Source: Candidatus Hydrogenedentes bacterium ADurb.Bin170
GTDB taxonomy: Bacteria > Hydrogenedentota > Hydrogenedentia > Hydrogenedentales > CAITNO01
DNA length: 64,000 nt
Reading direction: 5' to 3'
NCBI GenBank assembly: GCA_002070275.1
Contig: MWCY01000013.1
Coordinates: 1 to 64,000, forward strand
Shown: positions 61,201 through 64,000 of the stretch, in pieces
Layout of the letters: each line of letters begins with the position of its first letter
Position numbering within the stretch: the first letter of the stretch is position 1
The notes under the pieces: generated by a model
Databases searched by the model: none
Told to the model about the DNA's origin: nothing
Seen by the model: the letters and a program-made list of their open reading frames with translations, nothing else
Position numbers and translations under genes: made by a program

Positions 61201-61537
61201 CAACACTGCCTTTCCCGCCCCCCTGCCACTGTACTCCGGTTTTTGCTGAAAAAGTGTTGTATCCCTTATTCAGAGGGATACGAATCGCTCCCTGAGCATG
61301 TGTGCCGATTCCTTTTTCAAAAACAGTGTCACCAATGCGCAGGGGCTGTTGTGATCCTTCCGCCATCCAGGCGGCAGTGTTAATTCCCGGGTTGCCCCAG
61401 CCCTGTGAAATGGAAATATTGTCCACAAGCTCGGAAAGATCGTCCGAAGGTTTTACTTCGGCAAAGACGGGTACAGCCAGGCACAGCAAAAAAGAAAATG
61501 AGAGCGAAAGCAGAAAATGAAGTAACGAAGAGCGCAT
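58244..61537 (-). CDS. NPCBM / beta-propeller / HzsA-like di-heme cytochrome c protein
   Basis: This 1097-residue exported protein has a signal peptide and then an NPCBM carbohydrate-binding domain (about 35-175; DTVFEKGIGTHAQGAI). A linker and PD40/TolB-like propeller blades follow. An HzsA-related middle region ends in a cytochrome-c part with two heme motifs, CVGCH (near 924) and CLSCH (near 975). Proteins of this type are common in Planctomycetes-related phyla, and the related hydrazine synthase alpha subunit lacks the carbohydrate domain. Nothing here indicates anammox. It may oxidise or bind polysaccharides while passing electrons. The upstream gene overlaps it by one base (TAATG). Confidence 0.8.
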   Translation of the reverse strand: MRSSLLHFLLSLSFSFLLCLAVPVFAEVKPSDDLSELVDNISISQGWGNPGINTAAWMAEGSQQPLRIGDTVFEKGIGTHAQGAIRIPLNKGYNTFSAKTGVQWQGGGKGSVVFKVQVDGKSVYTGKSMSDSDTPAALHLSVQGADELLLLSHDNGDGISCDMANWVDAQLIRDTRVPVIGVPVWKFGSKDASPLAEMEGSFALAGQSGNAQAAFCVPLRCATLFTSPGQDIAVSFPLAGISESFTIEAQLQGVGTAKGIATLSLASGETVRQPLTEDVTTLTVRGNSGTAEESLTLTIQTNCSALVRLKSLTYSCDGIKTPLPFFPPQRLAAGSDAPPAIAMQPLLEQEIIEWDWRMQDGIGAGATRNSYADAIKKALASHEHTPVFHEEDSEYLSRCFQELTGKTPDDAPAWEILWRCLHQKKRDFFLAQMPSGNTPLLFVKHAPGGFSHQLTQYYGRYARPGGGVFVLEAPGASMRVRALAESHFPDGSFMHPEISTDGGRILVAFCATEIGAGGSFDGNPGHFFNLYEISADGAEAKRLTRGNFDDFAPKFLPDGDVIFISTRRGGWHRCGTPGCEVYTLARMQADGQNIQVLSFHETQEWDPVVLHDGRVVYTRWDYVDRHAVHYQQLWVTRPDGTNPAIFYGNNTLNPVGVWETRPVPGSDKVIATAAPHHGMTAGSIILIDTSKGMDDLEPLTRLTPEVPFPESEAVLLPHWRSELRPDPPAVTPEMERWPGQCYKNPWAFSEKLFLAAYSFDPLIGEPKGNFANTFGIYLVDASGNKELLYRDLNISSLSPLSMQPRKNPPVLPSALQPDAAPEGTFYLQDVYESDPRLPEEKITHLRLVQVLPKSTPGANNPTVGAANASPGRQVLGTVPVEEDGSAYFKAPSGIGIAFQALDASGQAVQVMRSLTYLQPGENVSCVGCHETRSSTPPTVSVRSQALRRAPSEITPAPDGSRPLSYPILVQPVLDKHCLSCHDAEATQSELKLTGAPEGRYTQSYNALIPHVSFSYWGRGQFPAGNCEPGTQPGFFGARGSHLTQLLLNGHYDVKLDKDEWERLITWMDANALFYGTFNKKDQARQQMAERIAGPELE

Positions 61538-63684
61538 TATAAGGTGTCCTTATGAAAAGCATTAATCTGACGTAGTGTTTCTTCGGCAATATAAGTGGCA
61601 AGCCTGCCGTCCTCTCCTGAAACAGAGAGTGCTTCATGCCCCTGAATTGCCCGGATGAAATGGGTAATCAGTGAAGTGTGCCCTTTGTCGATCCGCCGGG
61701 CAGTGATCTTTCCGGCTCCAATACCGTATGGAGTCAGCTGTTTAAAATCGTGGATAGTGAGAGAACTTTCAGTGCCATGGATTTCTATATATTCTTTTTC
61801 GAGCAGGCTGCTTCCGTCGCCTGTATAAAGCACCGTGGCAAGTGCGCCCCGGGAAAAAAGAAGGGACACAGAAACGGAATCGATGCCTTTTCCCCTCTGT
61901 GCGGGCGCCGCGCATTCCGCCTGAATTGTGCGGGGAACATCCTGAAAGAACCAGCAGGCGTAATCAAAAAAGTGGACAGCCTCCCCGAGAATGCGCCCTC
62001 CGCCCTGAAGCGGATCCAGCGCCCAGTGATCGGGAGGAAGAGCACCTGCATTGCAGCGATAGAGCAGCAGATGCGCTTGCTTTGTTCCGGAAAAAAGCTG
62101 TTGTGCCCGTAACGACAGCGGGGCAAAGCGTCTGTTGAACCCCACGGCAAGCAGAACTCCCTGTTTTTGCGCCGCATCACAAATCTCTTCACACGCTTCT
62201 GTGGTGAGTGCCAGCGGTTTTTCAACAAAAACATGTTTGCCTGCAGCAATGGCATCCAGCGCCATTGCCTTGTGCAAGTGATGCCGTGTCGTAATAAAGA
62301 CGGCATCCAGTGCCGGATCTTTCAGCAGTTCTTTATAGTCCGTGGAGCAGGCGTCGGCCTGGAAACGTTTCGCCCATTTTTGAGCATGCAGACCTGTTGC
62401 GCAGGCGAGGGAATGGAGGCGACATCCCGGAACTCCTTTTAAAGCAGGCAGGAGAATTCCGGAAGCGAAAGCGCCGGCACCGAAAACGGACACCGCAAGC
62501 TCTTTCTTTTTATTCGGGCTGGCGCGCAGTACGTAAACACGTTTAAAGGGCGTTTGAGCTGATTGCTGCGCGGGAGCGGGATACTCGAGAAGGGCGGCGA
62601 TCACTTCTTTCCGGTGCTGAATGGCATCATACGCGGCAGGCGCTTCATCGACAGAGACCTGCAGATGAATCAGCGGGCGCACCTGTACCCGTTTGTCGCG
62701 GATCATGAGAAGAAATGCCGCCATGTTCCTTCCTTGCGTCCAGCGTACATGCCCGATCGGATAGTCCAGGCCCTGCTCTTCATACAGCGGATTGTACCGT
62801 CCGGGTCCGTAGGAACAGGACAGTCCGAAGTCCAGTTCTTTCAGGTAAAGTGCTTCTCTTTCGAGATGCATGCCGACAGCACCGGCAACAATGACCCGTC
62901 CTTTCTGGCGACATGCACGCAATGCTTCGTTGACAGCACTGCTGTCTTTCGATGCGGCACAGACCAGCACGCCATCCACTCCGAAGCCGCCGGAGTTCTG
63001 CCAGGATGCTTCTGCCAAATCTTCCGGAGCACAGGATAAATCAGCTCCGAGACTTTCAGCCAGCTGCCGCCGGAAGGGAAGGGGGTCGCAGCCGATGACC
63101 TGACAGCCCGCTGCTTTTAGAACCTGGACTGTCAGCTGGCCTACCAGACCCAGACCGGATACGATAAAGATTTCGCCGAAGGACGGTGCGGCACGCCTGA
63201 CCGCCTGGCAGGCAACGGCGCCCAGACTGACAAAAGCCGCCTCATCCAGATCGACACCATCGGGGACGGGCGTGATCAGCTGGTGGGGTACGCTGTTCAG
63301 CTCGGCATGGCAGGCATAGCCGACCCCGGAGCATGCTACCCGGTCGCCCTGTCGCAAGTGAAGGACGCCCGGGCCGGTTTCCGCTATGATCCCGGCGCAT
63401 CCGTACCCTGGCGCCTGGGTATCGAAGAGTTTATTCTGCACCAGAGTCCAGGTGCTTCTGATCCCTGTACTGGCAAGATTGTGCTTGAATTTCTCCCGAG
63501 TGACAGGATCCAGTACTTTTTTCAGTGCCAGTCCGGCAGCGCCGCCGGTCGAAAGAAAAGCGCTTTCCGTGCCGGAACTGATGAGAGAGAAAGCAGTTTG
63601 CACCAGAGCCATACCTTCCGATGGAACCGGAGGAGGCACTTCTTCAACGCTGATTTTTCCGCCTGTGACTGCTACCTGCTTCAT
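61537..63684 (-). CDS. Bi-domain oxidoreductase: zinc-type dehydrogenase plus Gfo/Idh/MocA
   Basis: The 715-residue cytoplasmic protein fuses a medium-chain alcohol dehydrogenase-like half (GRKISVEEVP-type start; GYGCAGIIAETG; Rossmann loop GLGLVGQL near 175) with a Gfo/Idh/MocA half. The second half begins around residue 395 (VFGAGAFASGILLP) and has the EKP motif in VEKPLALT. This fusion is known from polysaccharide gene clusters in diverse bacteria, often near heparinase-like or sugar-modifying genes, but its reaction is not established. The stop overlaps the start of the HzsA-like gene by one base, so the two are coupled and may share a sugar substrate. The start at 63684 shows only a modest ribosome binding site. 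Confidence 0.86.
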   Translation of the reverse strand: MKQVAVTGGKISVEEVPPPVPSEGMALVQTAFSLISSGTESAFLSTGGAAGLALKKVLDPVTREKFKHNLASTGIRSTWTLVQNKLFDTQAPGYGCAGIIAETGPGVLHLRQGDRVACSGVGYACHAELNSVPHQLITPVPDGVDLDEAAFVSLGAVACQAVRRAAPSFGEIFIVSGLGLVGQLTVQVLKAAGCQVIGCDPLPFRRQLAESLGADLSCAPEDLAEASWQNSGGFGVDGVLVCAASKDSSAVNEALRACRQKGRVIVAGAVGMHLEREALYLKELDFGLSCSYGPGRYNPLYEEQGLDYPIGHVRWTQGRNMAAFLLMIRDKRVQVRPLIHLQVSVDEAPAAYDAIQHRKEVIAALLEYPAPAQQSAQTPFKRVYVLRASPNKKKELAVSVFGAGAFASGILLPALKGVPGCRLHSLACATGLHAQKWAKRFQADACSTDYKELLKDPALDAVFITTRHHLHKAMALDAIAAGKHVFVEKPLALTTEACEEICDAAQKQGVLLAVGFNRRFAPLSLRAQQLFSGTKQAHLLLYRCNAGALPPDHWALDPLQGGGRILGEAVHFFDYACWFFQDVPRTIQAECAAPAQRGKGIDSVSVSLLFSRGALATVLYTGDGSSLLEKEYIEIHGTESSLTIHDFKQLTPYGIGAGKITARRIDKGHTSLITHFIRAIQGHEALSVSGEDGRLATYIAEETLRQINAFHKDTL

Positions 63685-63828
63685 GTCTGAGACTCTTTAA
63701 AACCATCGGGGCTCCAGGTCATTGCCTGCTGTTGAGCGCATCGTGTCGGCCGCTTATCAAGTATAAACTATGCTTGTACCGGGAACCAATTATTTATGAG
63801 CGGAAACAGGAGGGAAAACGGCTTACTC

Positions 63829-63837
63829 TGGTATAAT
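63829..63837 (+). promoter_or_regulatory. Extended -10 promoter at the right edge
   Basis: TGGTATAAT with TATAAT at 63832-63837. It reads toward the partial gene at 63928 and lacks a recognisable -35 box. It repeats the nonamer seen at 716 and 57185. Confidence 0.55.
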
Positions 63838-63927
63838 AGGCGCGCTCGGCGGCAGGTTTTTTTTCGTCATGCCGGGCACACACCTCCCGACCCTGTTTTT
63901 CAGCAATGCAGCCTCCGGAAAAATCTA

Positions 63928-64000
63928 ATGACAAACTCCTTTTCTGATAAACATCTCTCCGCCGATCAGGCAGCCCGATGGGTGAGCGCAATTCCCCAGC
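63928..64000 (+). CDS. 5' end of an unidentified gene (truncated by the window)
   Basis: An open frame starts at the ATG at 63928 and runs off the window. The first residues read MTNSFSDKHLSADQAARWVS. An extended -10 promoter lies 90 bp upstream. A 19-codon frame (63869-63928) ends at the same site as TAATG and could be a leader peptide. Too little is visible to assign a product. The ribosome binding site is weak. Confidence 0.4.
   Translation, partial: MTNSFSDKHLSADQAARWVSAIPQ

Noticed and set aside
58244-61537. Hydrazine synthase and anammox metabolism
   Set aside because: Only an HzsA-related part is present, joined to NPCBM and propeller domains; no beta or gamma subunit genes are nearby.
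63794-63991. 65-codon minus-strand frame at the right edge
   Set aside because: It overlaps the plus-strand promoter and partial gene and shows no domain.

Overview
The window is a chromosomal segment of a Gram-negative (diderm), mesophilic-looking bacterium of moderate GC. It has an LPS heptosyltransferase, a POTRA-type FtsQ, a Wzm/Wzt polysaccharide exporter, a lipoprotein with a lipobox and several Tat-exported proteins. Secreted Gfo/Idh/MocA oxidoreductases, DUF362, DUF4091, NPCBM and HzsA-like cytochrome proteins, plus a dockerin-like EF-hand, suggest a PVC-related or Hydrogenedentota/Lentisphaerota-like heterotroph. A true ftsZ in a cell-wall/division cluster argues against Planctomycetes in the strict sense. 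The taxonomic placement is inference from gene content only. No rRNA, tRNA, CRISPR array, phage or insertion sequence was recognised.

Layout. Positions 1-755 hold no convincing gene, only short repeats and a promoter. Positions 756-5426 carry a compact division cluster, murC-ftsQ-ftsZ, with a pilT-type ATPase gene overlapping ftsZ; ddl, murB and ftsA are absent. Positions 5460-11306 (minus strand) hold aceF, aceE and an FHA-GAF-HD-GYP signalling protein. Positions 11416-35469 form a large surface-glycan locus. It has a GalE-like epimerase, rmlA and rmlB. A minus-strand export operon follows: secreted protein, wzm, wzt, a methyltransferase/coiled-coil/glycosyltransferase fusion and a double glycosyltransferase. 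Next come a secreted PASTA protein, a three-gene set (cobalamin-binding enzyme, ATP-grasp ligase, opine dehydrogenase) and a lipid-linked aminosugar module (GtrB/ArnC-like transferase, flippase-like protein, RffA aminotransferase, GT-C-type transferase). Positions 35581-56465 are a catabolic and envelope region: two Tat-exported Gfo/Idh/MocA proteins, an isomerase-ceramidase fusion, three DNase-I-fold (EEP) proteins including one built like eukaryotic PGAP2IP/Cwh43, a second ceramidase-like protein, a DUF4091 protein, a GH38 mannosidase, DUF362 and waaF. Positions 56517-63684 hold small hypothetical proteins, a lipoprotein, a very large NPCBM/beta-propeller/HzsA/cytochrome-c protein and a bi-domain dehydrogenase. 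A new gene starts at the right edge.

How the genes may work together. RmlA and RmlB make dTDP-4-keto-6-deoxyglucose, which RffA can aminate. The lipid-phosphate transferase, flippase-like protein and GT-C enzyme could carry such an aminosugar across the membrane. The cobalamin/ATP-grasp/opine-dehydrogenase genes sit directly upstream in the same tightly spaced run and look like an undescribed amino-acid-derivative pathway. They are the strongest candidate for something new here. The ceramidase/EEP group suggests complex-lipid (possibly sphingolipid-like) turnover.
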